From: Falciphora oryzae
Taxonomy: Eukaryota; Ascomycota; Sordariomycetes; Magnaporthales; Magnaporthaceae
Direction: 5' to 3'
Assembly (NCBI GenBank): GCA_000733355.1
Contig: JNVV01000034.1
Coordinates: 62,001-126,000, forward strand
DNA length: 64,000 nucleotides
A program made the translations under genes and the position numbers. A model generated the notes under the pieces. That model made no database searches, had not been told where the DNA came from, and saw only the letters and a program-made list of their open reading frames with translations. Each line of letters begins with the position of its first letter. Within the stretch, counting starts at the first letter, position 1. Below, piece after piece: positions 1-11,111 of this stretch.

Positions 1-720
1 AACTTTAACGGCTTTACCACGGCCAGATTACGCATCGCAGCCGCTGTCAGAACCTTCGATAGCGACTTTAATTCCGCCTATAACGGTTCGCGCAAAGCCA
101 GTCCGGTATTGGGCTTATATTGGCGCAAATTTATGCGATGGCTCCGTAATACCACATTGCGAAGAGACTTTTCATTCTTAAGGGCTACTAACGACCTACA
201 GCAACTTATGCAAAAAAACAACGAGGACCTTGGTGTTTTCGCAGTACGGTACCGACGTATATGCGGCGAAGCAGGATAAACAGCCGATATTAACAATTAC
301 GTTATCCGTTTGGTCCCTGCCTTAAAAGTCCAAGTTACCCGCGGAATGCATTACAAAGCGGAAACTTTGGAAGACCTTGTCGCTATAGCCCAAATCCTTT
401 GGGATACCCTAGGTACGGGTGCTCGCGCCCCGTACGACGAAAAGGAAGGTTCTTATAAGTCCTCCTACAAAAAGGACTAAAAGGAATCGAACAAAGACGG
501 GAAGCACAAGTTTCGAAGCAAGCAAGAAGGGCGTGACTAACGCAACGGCAATAGCAAAAGCAACGGACGCTCGACGCTTTTAAACGCCAAACGCTAACGA
601 CGCCGGAACGAAAGCGTATGCCTTAAGTGCGGCAAGCCTAACTATATAGCGAAAAATTGCAAAAACCCCTTTTCCGCTACCAAACCTTCGATTAAAGAGG
701 GCGAATCCCCCTAAAAGGAA
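1..720 (+). pseudogene. Gag remnant with zinc knuckle (element A)
   Basis: This is the nucleocapsid part of element A, broken by several stops. A CCHC zinc knuckle lies at 619-660 and reads CLKCGKPNYIAKNC. The cysteine spacing C-x2-C ... C is intact, but the position that should be His is Tyr (TAT for CAT), a C-to-T change in a CpA context as RIP would make. Upstream, fragments of capsid-like sequence are readable between stops. A Lys-rich linker follows the knuckle, as is usual in chromovirus Gag. It is non-functional. Confidence 0.75.
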
Positions 721-849
721 AAAGCCAAAGTTAATTCTTTAAAGCGCCGGAAAAAGGAAGGTGGAAAAAAACAAAGCGAAAAGCGCCAAAAAAACTAAAA
801 GGGAACCCGGTTATCCCCGTACCGACGTTCCGTAACGACCAAATACGTA

Positions 850-1266
850 CAGCCCCTGCGCTCGTTATTAAAGGGACCGTTAGCTTTTCCAACGGCGGCC
901 CGAAAATTAAGGTCAAAGTCGGTTTAAACACGTTCGCCGAAGTTAATACCGTTTTTATCACCTTTTGCAAATCCCTGGGCTATAAGTTATGCAACCGTTC
1001 TAAATACGATTACTAATCCCTCACTTTCGCCGCCGCAAGCGATTAGGGCGTTAAAACCTATAGTATTTACCATTTACGATTAAGCTTTTGTAATTAAAAT
1101 AGCATTCCGGTGGAAGTTATCCGGCCATTCCTCGCTATCGAACGAAATTTAGCAAACGCCCCTATTTTTGTAAGCATACCATTAATGTAGGAATTGGTTA
1201 TGGATTTCCACCCGGCTAAAAGCACCTGGTGTTTTAACTAACGTTTTTATATTTATTAGCTATCCG
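850..1266 (+). pseudogene. Retropepsin-like remnant (element A)
   Basis: A readable stretch starting near 900 (KVKVGLNTFAEVNTVFITF) has the spacing of the gypsy aspartic protease, but the catalytic D-S/T-G-A is not conserved (here LNTFAEV). Stops occur downstream. The segment ends where the Fot-like transposon is inserted at 1267. The assignment rests on its position between the zinc knuckle and the RT as much as on similarity. Confidence 0.55.
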
Positions 1267-1366
1267 TAACGTGGTTCACAAGTAAGTGGCGCATACAAGT
1301 AAGTGGCGCGTTTTCTATCGCGACTCGCGTTTCCCACTTCCAACCTCAATTCCTCAACAACCACAA

Positions 1367-3000
1367 ATGGCGTCGACATCTAGCGAAGCGAAAATTGTTT
1401 TTGCTATACGGGCAATCCAATCCAATCCAATATTAAGTGTGCGTTCGGCAGCCAAAATCTACGACGTTTCTAAAACCACGCTGCGTCGCCGACGCGCTGG
1501 CCAAACTGCTCGACGCGACTACGTATCCAAATTACGGAAATTGACGGAATCCGAAAAGGAGGCGCTTGTTAAATACATACTCGAGCTGGATTCCCGCGCA
1601 TTTCCTCCCCGGCCTTTTGGTGTTAAAGATATGGCCAACCAACTGCTCGCCGAACGCGACGCGCGCGCCGTCGGCAAAAACTGGGTCGCGAACTTCGTTA
1701 AGCGCCGCGCAAAGCTCGGCATACGCTGGATTCGAAAGTACGACTACCAAAGGGCCAAGTGCGAAAATCCCAAGCTCGTTTCTGCCTGGTTCGACCTTAT
1801 ACGGAACATTGTGGCCAAATATAGCATCCTGGATGACGACATTTACAACTTCGACGAAACCGGCTTCCTTATGGGCATAATCGTTCCCGTTATAGTCATT
1901 ACAACGTCGGAAGGCCGTAGCAAAGCAAAGCTGGTCCAGCCTGGCAATAGGGAATGGGCTACAGTTATCCAAAGGGTTAACTGTTGCGGCTAGGCGATCC
2001 TTTTTTTTATTATCGTTAAAAAGCAATACCACCTAGCCAATTGGTACTCGGAAACCAACCTCCCACGCGACTGGGTTATTTTAACAAATTCTAACGGGTA
2101 AATTACGAACGAGCTCGGTTTGGAATGGATTCAGCATTTTGACAAACACATTACATCGCGCACGAAAGGCACCCATCGTTTGTTAGTGCTAAACGGGTAT
2201 AAAAGCCACCATTCGACGAATTTCGAGCTTTATTGCCAGGAATATAACATCGTTACGCTTTACATACTTCCGCATTCGTTTCACTTCTTTTAGCCGTTTG
2301 ACGTTAGGTACTTTAGCCCATTAAAAAAGGCGTACGGTCGACAAATCGAAAACTTGATGAGGTTATACGTTAGCCACGTAACCAAAATCGAATTCCTTTC
2401 GGCGTTTAAAGCGGCATTTTTTGATTCCATAACCGAAGGAAACATTCGAGGAGGCTTTCGAGGGGCTGGCTTTGCTCCTTTCAATCCGGATTCGGTTTTG
2501 GAAAAGCTGGATGTAAGGCTACGGACTCCAACTCCCCCGAGGACGCTTTTGAATGACCCCGAACTTTGGACCTCCAAAACGCCGCGGACAGCTAGGGAAG
2601 CAACTTCGCAATCCGAATATATTAAAACTCGGATCTCCAATTACCGAAGCAATTTTCCAACACCTATGCTAGCGGCTGTGGACCAGCTTGCGAAAGGGAC
2701 GAGTTCGATTATGCATTAAGTGGCCCTTTTTAAGGCCGAAGTTGCTTCGCTACGCAAGGCGAACGAAGCATTAAGCAAACGCCGGAGGGCCAAAAAAACA
2801 CGTGTTCGATTTGGAGGGTCACTTACTATCGAAAAGGTACGAGATGTTTTGGACCAGGAGGAGCTGGATGGATAGCTATAGCAAAAAATGCGCGACCATG
2901 GGGGTTAGGAAAGGAGGGCGACGACGACTCGTCGGCGATGTGGCATTTGCGGCAAAACCGGACACAATGCGCGCACCTGCCAGAAGGAAGTAGAAATGTC
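1367..3000 (+). pseudogene. Pogo/Fot-type DDE transposase with C-terminal zinc knuckle, broken
   Basis: The reading frame starts at ATG 1367 (MASTSSEAK) and shows a psq-type helix-turn-helix (SVRSAAKIYDVSKTTLRRR), a CENP-B/Tc5-type second DNA-binding region, then the DDE catalytic core. The first Asp is present (YNFDETGF, near 1850). The second, in the usual DGHxSH motif, is Asn (codon at 2192-2194). The third region (FSPLKKAYG, about 2308-2336) follows a stop replacing Gln. Other stops are at 1990 and near 2100. A perfect CCHC knuckle (CGICGKTGHNARTC, 2939-2980) lies at the C-terminus, a feature of some fungal transposases. Both the nonsense and the Asp-to-Asn changes are transitions of the RIP type. 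The element cannot move by itself. Confidence 0.85.
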
Positions 3001-3636
3001 CGAGAGAGAGAGAGAGAGAGAGAGTATATTTAACGTCATTATATCGGGATCTACCAGTCCCTGCCTCCCAAGGGGCATATGACGTGCTAGCGCTACCTAA
3101 GCTTAACACTAGGCTACATGTTGCTATTAAGGCGGCTAGCAGATTAAACCCGAAGGCACACGGAAGTCGGGCCGCATTCCGGCGCTCCTTGCTAGTGAGC
3201 GGGCGATCGGCGGTAGGGCGTATATATATACGCCGGGGCGTTGTGAAGCGCTGCGAGTGGTAGTAGTGCTGTCGGCCGGCGGGTGTGCCGGAAAGGGGGC
3301 AAGGCCGGGTTGGGCGGGGGGGTCCTCGGGACCTCCCCTGGGCCCGGCCGGAGGTGCGGGGGACTAACGAGCCTACTGCTAGTCCTAATAGTACAAAGGA
3401 AAAGTGAAAACTGCAAAAAAAAGGAAAATAGGTTATATGCGGGCTATTTAGGCCCTGTTACTACCGCCCAGCGATAATGTAGTAGTTGGTAGCTTCGACG
3501 AACGAAGCAAAAAGGAAAGGCTTTTGCAATAGCCGTTTCCAATATCCGGGCCTATCAAAAGCCGGGGAGGGGTCCGTTGTAGGCCACTTGTCTTCTGCCG
3601 CCTTGGCCAGCCTGCAATATACAGGGTGGGAGGGGG
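2990..3636. repeat. Insert module 1 inside the Fot-like element
   Basis: The module starts with TAGAAATGTCCGA, then a (GA)n run (about 3001-3024), then about 380 bp highly similar to module 2 (3637-4857), followed by a divergent 270 bp. The same 13-bp word recurs at 3638-3650 and 4859-4871. Only after the last copy does the transposase reading frame end normally (DVYSSE, stop). The module therefore interrupts the transposase tail. The duplicated word and the simple-repeat edge resemble target duplications and tails of non-LTR elements on the minus strand, but no reverse transcriptase is visible. Confidence 0.6.
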
Positions 3637-4857
3637 ATAGAAATGTCCGAGAGAGAGAGAGAGAGAGTATATTTAACGTCGTTATAGTCGGGATCTACCA
3701 GTCCCTGCCTCCCAGGGGGCATACGACGTGCTAGCGCTACCTAAGCTTGACACTAGGCTACGTGTTGCTATCAAGGCGGCTAACAAAATCAAACCAAGGG
3801 GCAAGCCCAAGGCACACGAAGTTCGGGCCGCATTCCGGCGCTCCTTGTTGGTGAGCGGGCAATCGGCAAAAGAAGGGGCGAATAAACGCCGGGGCGCTGT
3901 GAGCGCTGCTGTTGGTGGTAGTGAAAGCTGTCGGCCGGCAAAGTGCCGGAAAAAGAGTAAGGCCGGGTGTGGCGGGAGGGATCGCAATAAACCCCCCCTG
4001 GGCCCGGCCAAAGAAAGAAAATTCGGGGGCTGGAGGGCCTGATTCCAACCCTGTGTACTCCTTGTGTGTTTATCGCGCATCGAACGAGTACGCTGCGCGG
4101 CTTGCCAACGTGGTGCACGGCAATTCGTAACACTTCACGGTTGGCAAACAGAGCCGCGTCAAGATCTTGCGCGTGCGATACCACCTATACTTCAGTATAG
4201 TCACCGCGTGGCAACAAACAGAGGCGCGGGCGTCAAGCCAATCTTGCGCGTGCGTGCTTAAGCAGCTTGCGTGCTTAAGCAGGCCAATCTTGCGCCGTGC
4301 GTATCGTTAGGATGCGGTCGACCGAGGAGGAGTCGCGTGTGTGTACGACCGAAAGGGTCGCGTGTATGTACGACCGAAGGGTCGCGTGTGTGGCGGGGGA
4401 CGGCGGCGGCCGGGCCGGCTATTCGTCCGATGTGTTCTAACTGCTTTCCGGCCTGCAGTCTTCTTGTGCGTTCGAATCGTTCGGCTCGGTGCGCGAGGCG
4501 AAAGCGAAAAGGAAGTCGAAGGGCGGTCTGGTGATGCGCGGAGGTTGGAGCACCCGATTGTCGAAGGTTTCGGCGCGCGCGAAGCGCGCCCTGGGCGATA
4601 GGGTGCAGGCCTTCCCCTCGACTGGCAATAGGCACCCGCATACCTTTGCCAGCCATTCTCTGCTCTTTTGGCCCAGTTGCGTTGCCGACGTCGTTGTTGA
4701 AAGGAGTCGGAGAACGCGAGCAAAAACAAGCCAAATGGCTTGTTAGTGCCCGATAGTGCTGTTCCGGCCATTTTGGTGGCACCACTACCAAAATGGCCGG
4801 GATTCCTTAGCGGCCACTAACAGTGGGTCCGACAGGAAAATTTTTCGGGGGGAAGGT
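3637..4857. repeat. Insert module 2 inside the Fot-like element
   Basis: Offset by 647 bp from module 1, this begins with the same TAGAAATGTCCGA plus (GA)n and shares the following about 380 bp. It then continues with 800 bp of unique, GC-rich sequence. That part holds an imperfect tandem repeat (core ACGACCGAAGGGTCGCGTGT, about 4338-4393) and a strong hairpin at 4764-4800. A 104-codon open frame (3728-4042, plus) rich in Lys/Arg is present, but I recognise no domain in it. The nature of the module (SINE/LINE tail, MITE, or captured sequence) is unresolved. Confidence 0.55.
4764..4800. repeat. Perfect 14-bp inverted repeat (hairpin)
   Basis: The arms CCGGCCATTTTGGT (4764-4777) and ACCAAAATGGCCGG (4787-4800) are exact complements around a 9-base loop. 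Weaker complementarity (GTTAGTG near 4742 against CACTAAC near 4815) extends the structure to about 80 bp. It may be the end structure of module 2 or a small fold-back insertion. Confidence 0.8.
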
Positions 4858-5015
4858 GTAGAAATGTCCGATGTATACAGTTCCGAGTAGTTTGAATGGA
4901 TTCCTGGCGTTGTTGGGTTGGCATGCGCGTCGATTGACCGGGGGTCGGTGTGGGTGCGCCACTTACTTGTGTGCGCCACTTACTTGTGTGCGCCACTTAC
5001 TTGTGAACCACGTTA

Positions 5016-6480
5016 TACCATTTCCGAAAAAGCTTTTAAATTAAAAATCGCGTATTTGTTTGTTTTTTTCGCTTTAACCCTTTTATCGGCAGCACCGGGG
5101 AGGACGACCCTTTCGAGGACCGTTTAAACGAACCGCCAAATTTGAAAAACGTTTTTACAAATTTACGGATAAGCTATTTCGACGTATTCGACGTCCGCAA
5201 AGGGAAAATGCTTTTAAAGCATAGTTACAGCGACCATGCTATTAATTTGTTCCCGGGTAAAAAGCCCCCGTGGAAACAGATTTACCACCTGTTTCCAGCT
5301 AAATCGACGGCATTTTAGGAGTACCTTACCGATGCCCTCGCATAAGGCATTATCCGCAAGTTACAATCACCAGCAAAAGCCCCTGTTATTTTCGTTCCGA
5401 AAAAAGACGGCACGTTACGATTGTGCGTTAACTATCAAGGATTTAACGATATTACCATTAAAAATAGGGCACCGTTTCCGTTAATCGGAAAAATGCTCGA
5501 CCGTTTAAACGGTACCAAATGCTTATTTAAAATCGACTTCGTTAATACGTATTACCGATTTCGCATTAAAAAGGGGGACGAATGGAAAACCGCGTTCCGT
5601 ACCAAATACGGGCATTACGAGTACCTCGTATTACCGTTCGGATTTACCAACGCCCCGGCATCGTTCCAAATTTATATTAACAAAGCCCTACGGGGCTTAA
5701 TAAACGATTTCGTTATCGTTTATTTGGACGATATCCTTATTTACTCCGGTAGTAAAAAGAAGCACCAGTACCATTTAAAGCTGGTTTTGGATCGATTTTG
5801 CAGCTTTAAGCTTTATGCTAATCCCAAAAAATGCACCTTTTTCCAATAAAAATTTAAATTTTTAAGTTTTATCGTTAATACCGAAAAGCTTAAAATAGAT
5901 CCTACGTGTATTTAGGTCGTCCGCGAATAAATCGACCACCTATTTCGCACGTACAAAAACATCCAGGTTTTTGTGGGATTTTGCAACTTTTATCGACGGT
6001 TTATCCACGGCTTTTCCCGTATAGCGAAGCCTTTGCACGATTTGTTGCAAAAAATGAAAAACGGACGTAAGCTAGGCCAAATAAGCCATTACTGGCAGGA
6101 ACCCTAACAGCAGGCATTCGAGGACCTAATTAACGCGTTTACAACCGTACCAGTGCTGCGGTATTACGACCCGATTTTACCATTGCGGGTCGGAACGGAC
6201 GCTTCCGATTTTGCTATAGCAGGCATCCTATTGCAAAAGCACGACGGCTAGTAGCACCTTATAGCCTACTGGTTTTAAAAGTTTAAAGGTGCCGAAATTC
6301 GGTATTTTATGTACGATAAAAAACTTTTCGCAATAATGGGAAATTTTCGCCATTAGCGATATTATTTTAAAAAGGCGCAAATTACGGAAGTGTTTTCGGA
6401 TTATAAAAACTTTAAGGCTTTTATAAAGCAGGAGCGTTTAAACGGACGATAGGCACGCTAGCTATTGCAATTAGCACTTT
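5016..6480 (+). pseudogene. Reverse transcriptase and RNase H remnant (element A)
   Basis: The gypsy RT reads through stops from FDVFDVRKGK (about 5180) to RNase H. Recognisable blocks are APVIFVPKKDGTLRLCVNYQ (about 5375-5434), KNRAPFPLI, FKIDFVNTYYRFRIKKGDE, LPFGFTNAPASFQ and the catalytic YLDDILIYS (about 5721-5747) with both Asp residues kept. The longest open piece is 5421-5849. Downstream [15 protein letters not shown] and VGTDASDFAIAGILLQK mark the thumb and RNase H (about 5980-6245), and YDKKLFAIM follows. Stops (TAG/TAA) sit at Gln or Trp positions. Decay is therefore mainly by transitions rather than deletions. Confidence 0.9.
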
Positions 6481-7139
6481 ACGATTTCGAAATCAAATAC
6501 CGGCCAAGGTTTTTAAACCTAGCCGACGTTCCGTTTCGCCGGCCGGATTATATAAACGGTCGCGAGGAAAAACAGGAGATTTTCATTAAAAAACTTTTGC
6601 CGACGCTATCAAATAAAATGGGTTAGGAACAAAACGTGTTTGTTTATAAACAGTACGTAAAAAACACTGCCGAAAAAGCGTCGCCTAATAAACCTCCTTA
6701 GCTAGTAAGCGTAAAAAGCGCACCCAACGAGCGATCCCCCAAAAATTTTATTTTTAACCGGCGAAGCGAGCGGGATAGCGTACGTTTGGCATAACTTACG
6801 TTAGCTAACGATCCAAACGCTTTTAAAGTTATCCATGCCTTACAAATGCAATCTATCGCTCGTTAAAAGGCACGCATTGCTTTAAATTGGCTTAAAAGCA
6901 ACGTGATTACGAATTCCTTAAAAAAGATCCCAACGCCGCTAAAAAAATGGATTGGGGACGTATAAAAGCGGGATCCGGCGAGCATAAATTTGTTTAAAAG
7001 GCTAATAGTAATTAAAAAGCCCCGCCTGGCAGTACCTAACGTAAAATATACCGCACTGTACCGAAATATTGCGATAACGACTTGGCAGCAAAAAGCATCG
7101 TGCTTCCACCTAACTAACGGTAACGAATTGATTTTCCGG

Positions 7140-7555
7140 GGAAATTAGGTTTATATTTTTGCAAACGAGGCTTTAAAAACCGAAATCCTAAAACAATTTT
7201 ACGATTTCCCGGGAGCCGGTTACTAAAGCGTAGCTAAAACTTTAAATTTTATCCAGCGCTTTTTTTGGTAGGATGGAGTTAAAAAGGATGTTACGGCATA
7301 TATGGCATCGTGCTTTTAGTGCTAAAGGAAAGCGATTTATCGTTACAAGCTTTACGGCAAATTTAAACCCCTACCACCGCCAAAAAACGGGCAGCTTATA
7401 AAAAAGATTTTTTTAGACTGGGTAACCGGCCTACCTAAAAGCAGGACGGCGGGTGGTTAGGTTTTTAACGCGATTTTCGTCGTCGTATGCCGATTAACCA
7501 AATACGTGGTTTTTATCCCCATACGAGCTAACATAAATGCAGGATAGTTCGCAAA
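7140..7555 (+). pseudogene. Integrase, N-terminal part (element A)
   Basis: The H2C2 zinc-binding region is readable with stops (about 7180-7330, ending MASCF*C*RKAIYRYK). It is followed by the start of the integrase core (FLDWVTGLPKSRTAGG, about 7410-7455, and IFVVVCRLTKYVVFIPIRAN). The frame stops at GCAAA (7551-7555), the target copy of chromovirus B, and resumes at 14421. Confidence 0.85.
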
Positions 7556-7771
7556 TGTCACGATCATAAAGCGTAGGCTTCGCAGCTAGGTGCAATTGAT
7601 GCTATGGACTGAAAACTCTTCTATAGGGAGGAAACAGGGAAGGAAAGCGCGGCGCGCCGAAGGCGCGATGCGGTAGAAAAAACGGTGCGGCGTTTCATCG
7701 CACGAGCCATTCCGCGACGCGTGCTCACGTAAATGCCTACGGCGTGCGGTGAACTGCCCTAGGTCGTCACA
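7556..7771 (-). repeat. LTR of chromovirus B (left, 3' LTR)
   Basis: This 216-bp repeat starts TG and ends CA. It is nearly identical to 14205-14420, and the visible differences are mostly C/T or G/A (for example TGTCACG here, TGTTACG there), as expected from RIP after insertion. It follows the chromodomain end of the minus-strand coding region, so it is the 3' LTR. Confidence 0.93.
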
Positions 7772-7944
7772 CTACCCCTTCTCAAGCCCGCGTATCGCGT
7801 ACGCGGTGCTCAAGGTTTTACCTATATCGTATTGGCCTCTTTTTTGTTACTCCCGCATGTTCTGCCACGTTGTCATTGTCCCGATCCTCCGGATACACGT
7901 CTTCTGCTGCCGCTTTAATCTAGTTTTGCAGGTTAACCGGCGGT

Positions 7945-8130
7945 CCTGCGGCTTTTAGGTATGTTAGGTGGAACGTTTCCAACGCGGTAGCAACGTTTTT
8001 AAAGTTCTTTGCCAAATACCATTCGTCGTTAAAGTCGCATCCTTTCCAGCTAACCTGGTATTGCAGCTTTTTTGCTTTACCGGTAACCCGGGATGCCAAT
8101 ACCCTGTCAACTTCCCATTTTGGCTCGCCG
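7945..8130 (-). pseudogene. Chromodomain of chromovirus B
   Basis: In the minus strand, WEVDRVLASR followed by LQYQVSWKGCDFNDEWYLA and KNFKN matches the chromodomain pattern (WEVERIL...YLVKWKGY...TWEP..NL). The equivalent of the aromatic-cage Trp is present. Chromodomains at the integrase C-terminus direct insertion to heterochromatin in this clade. It is joined to a degraded integrase and so is only a relic. Confidence 0.75.
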
Positions 8131-8289
8131 TTAATGTTTTTTGGGGGCTCCGGCTTTTAATGCTATTGCGGCAGCGGGTTGTTCGGAAACTTGCGAAATC
8201 GATCTGCGTGGAAAAAATTCGAGCCCTTATATCCCGGTAGCACTTCAAGGACGAAACTATAGCTTCGTTTTTTTAGCACCTTCCATAAG

Positions 8290-9215
8290 CCGGCGTACTA
8301 AAAGTTTAAGCGGGTTGTAAACGCTGTAATTGTAAAACCCTTTTTCCGAACAAATACCGAATCGCCGACTTTAAAGTCTACCGGGCGTCGCTTTTTATTA
8401 ACTTGGATCTTTTGGGCCTTTTGCGCGGCCAATGCGTTATTATAGGCTAAATTTTGCACGGCTTTGGTTTCCTTTACTAATTTCAAAGCTTTTTGCTATC
8501 GTTCGTTTTCGACGTCGGTTGGAAGCAGTTTTTAAAATAGCGGGTTCCGGGGTTCGCAGCCTAGCAGGACCTTTAAAGGGGCCATACCTAAAAACGAGTG
8601 CTATACGGCGTTATAAGCAAAATCAAAAGCGGGAAGGTGTACGTTCCACTACTTTTAATACTTATCCACGTAAAACCGTAACTATTAATCTAATTTAATA
8701 TTAGTAATTTTAATTACACCTTAAATTTGCGGATAAAAAGCGCTACCGTAACGGTGCTTCGTACTTGTAAGTTTGTTAAACGTAACGAAGAACTTAGAAA
8801 TAAAAGGACTTGCGTTATTTAACAGCCAAACGGAAAGGCAACCTAAAATACGGTATAGCTGCCGGTAGTACCACATCGCGAAAACTTCGGCGGTATCGGT
8901 TTTATAATTTGAAAGCGTACATTTAATTCTATTAAATTTGCAAACGAAAACCCAAACGTAATCGTAGCCGTAGTCGTTTTTCGGTATATTTTTGCTATCG
9001 ATAGCGACTTGTTCCCAAACGACTTTAAGGACGGGTAATGGATGCAATAAGCCAAATGTTTTGTTATATTTGGACTTATTGTGGTAGCATTCGTAGCAAT
9101 TGTTAACATATCGGCGGACGTCTTTATTTATGCCTTTCCAAAAATAGTCCCTTTTAAAAAGGCGGATAGTTTTATTCTAACCGCCGTGGGCGAAAATCGG
9201 GGGGGCGTGGGCTTC
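8290..9215 (-). pseudogene. Integrase of chromovirus B
   Basis: Read on the minus strand: an H2C2-type region (FKRDYFWKGINKDVRRYV ... CYECYHNKSKYNK, about 9170-9050), then GLLHPLPVLKVVWEQVAIDS (about 9052-8993), where the family has the first catalytic Asp (xxMDF) and this copy reads IDS. The core continues to RYGSAFYPQ (about 8745-8720), after which an AT-rich, heavily mutated stretch still follows the family pattern, and the C-terminal part (LPAFDFAYNA, VGDSVFVRKKG) ends near 8290. Non-functional. Confidence 0.85.
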
Positions 9216-9479
9216 GCGGATAAGCGCGGTGCGAAAGGCAATTTTTCCGTCTATCGTTAAAGGCGGTACTACGAATCGGCCTTTTTAGTAACCTAAACCT
9301 TGTTAAATGTTTTTAAGTCGTACGAGTTTAGCGAAGTCGGCCCCGTGGATGTTTTAAGCCGTTAAAGTAATTGTTTGGATTTGGGCCGGAACAGTTTTAG
9401 GTATTTTTAAAGCTGGACCTAAAACTTTTTTAAAGGGAACGAGCGTAAAAAAACGCTCCTTTGCTTTTTAAGCTTTAAC

Positions 9480-11105
9480 CGTAAACGGTTTAACCGTTTT
9501 CCGGGATAGGGTATCGGCAATAACGTTTTCCTGGCTTTGGCGGTATTGGAACTAATAGTTAAAATTAGCGAAATACGTGCTCCATTTTATTTAGCGGACA
9601 CCGAGCTTTTATTTGGTTATAAAATAAACGAGGGCTTAATAATCCGTAACGATAGTAATTTTCGATCCCTACAATTCAATTTCGAAATGCTTAAGCGTTT
9701 AAATAACGGCGAAAAGTTTTCGATCCTAAATCGGGTACGTTCGTTTAACTGGAAACATGGTTTTGCTAAAATAACCCACTAGTTTTTAAATCCCATTTTT
9801 TTATTATTACCAAACAACTCCTCCTATGGCGTTGCGTAACGCGTCGGTTTCGATTCGGGTCGGGCGTCCCGGGGTAAAAAACGCTAGAACCGGGGCTTTA
9901 GTAGCCAGCTTTTTCATTTTTTTAAAAGCGTCCTTTTGTTTAGGCCCCATTTCGAAAGTGGCGTTTTTTTTTAAAAAAACGTGTTAAAGGTTCGGCACCG
10001 TCGCTCGCGTAATAACAAAACACTCGCACGTAATTGCACAATTTAAAGAAAGATTTAACCGCAAACTTGTTAGTAAGGTTTTCGAACTTTTAGTTAATGA
10101 TGGCGGTTATTTTAGTGGGGTTTATCTGGACGCTTTGGCCGATTTCGATAACTAAGCCCAAATACTCCAATATCGTGGTATTAAACCGGCTTTTTTTAAT
10201 ATTTCCTTAAAAGTGGGCTTGGTTTAACCAGTAAATAACCTTTTCGATATAAGCCTAATGCGTAACCTCGTTAAACTTTTCCGAATAAATTAAAACGTCG
10301 TTAGCGTACGCGCTCGCGAAAACGTTTAGGAGCTCGTTCAATTGGGCGTTAATAAACGCCTGCCACCAAATTAAGCCGACCTTAAATCTAAAAGGGAGAA
10401 CTTTCCATTAAAATATCCCTTAGCGTGTCCGGAAAGCCGTTAAATACCGTAACTTTACCGACATTAACAATCGGTTAAACGCGCGGATAATATCGACCTT
10501 GGACAGTTTTTTGACTTTGCCACATTTGGCAATCGTACCGTTAACGTCAGGTACTAAAACGAAACGGGATTTAAAAAACTTATTTACCCAGCGATAGTTT
10601 TAACAAAAGCGCCGTTCGTTCGAATGTGGCTTCGGGACGAAAAGGTTTAAAGCAGGTCTGTCGGCCATACAAGGCTCGATAAAACCGAAAGCGAAAAGTT
10701 CGTCGGTAGTTTATTTTTCGAGTAGGAGCATCGAAAAAGGTATCCGGTAGGTAGGCGGCGATCCTTTTAAAGGCCTTTCCAGCTCAAGGACCACGTCGTA
10801 CCCAAATCGATTTGGTAGGAACTTGGTGGAAGCTTTTTTAAAAAAGAACCTTTTTAAATGAGCAATTTCCGGGGGAATTAGGCTTCGAACGAGCTTAATA
10901 TATTTAGGGTCCTCGTTAACGGGAAAAGGAATCGGCTAGCTAAAAAAGGTTCGCCAGGGCTTAACCGAAATTGCCTGGATCCTAATGGTAGATTCGGGGC
11001 TTTCGAAAGGAATTAGGGCGTTAGGAAAGGGCAAAAACTTCCATTTTTTTTTTAGCGGGGGTCGTTTTTAATCTGGGTTTGGAAAGCTTAGATTTCCGTC
11101 GGCGG
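9480..11105 (-). pseudogene. Reverse transcriptase and RNase H of chromovirus B
   Basis: Minus-strand RT begins after a Pro-rich linker. It contains NRFGYDVVLELERPLKG, GFIEPCMADRPALNLFVPK, KKLSKVDIIRAFNRL and the active-site box reading YANDVLIYS (codons at 10297-10308) where YADD is required, so one catalytic Asp is Asn. RNase H follows (KAPVLAFFTPGRPTRIETDA near 9900-9840), and the next motif residue is also Asn. Stops are frequent. Asp-to-Asn by G-to-A is the minus-strand face of RIP. Confidence 0.88.
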
Positions 11106-11111
11106 GGGGAG

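Larger units (their letters stand above)
1269..5013 (+). mobile_element. Fot1/pogo-like DNA transposon (Tc1-mariner), 3745 bp, inserted in element A
   Basis: The ends are inverted repeats of about 40 bp. Left and right begin ACGTGGTTCACAAGTAAG when read inward, and a TA dinucleotide flanks each side (1267-1268 and 5014-5015), the hallmark of Tc1/mariner insertion. Within the ends a 16-bp unit (core ACAAGTAAGTGGCGC) is repeated twice on the left and three times on the right, likely transposase binding sites. It encodes a broken pogo/Fot-type transposase (1367 to about 3000). Its 3' part is enlarged by two related insert modules (about 2990-4857). It interrupts element A between protease and RT, so it is younger than A. 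Confidence 0.92.

Noticed and set aside
3728..4042. 104-codon Lys/Arg-rich open frame inside module 2
   Set aside because: No recognised domain, and the homologous part of module 1 is interrupted by stops; probably chance coding in GC-rich repeat sequence.
8600..8730. AT-rich insertion inside the integrase of chromovirus B
   Set aside because: Codon-by-codon reading still follows the family pattern (LRFYVDKY, LPAFDFAYNA), so it is heavily mutated coding sequence, not an insert.
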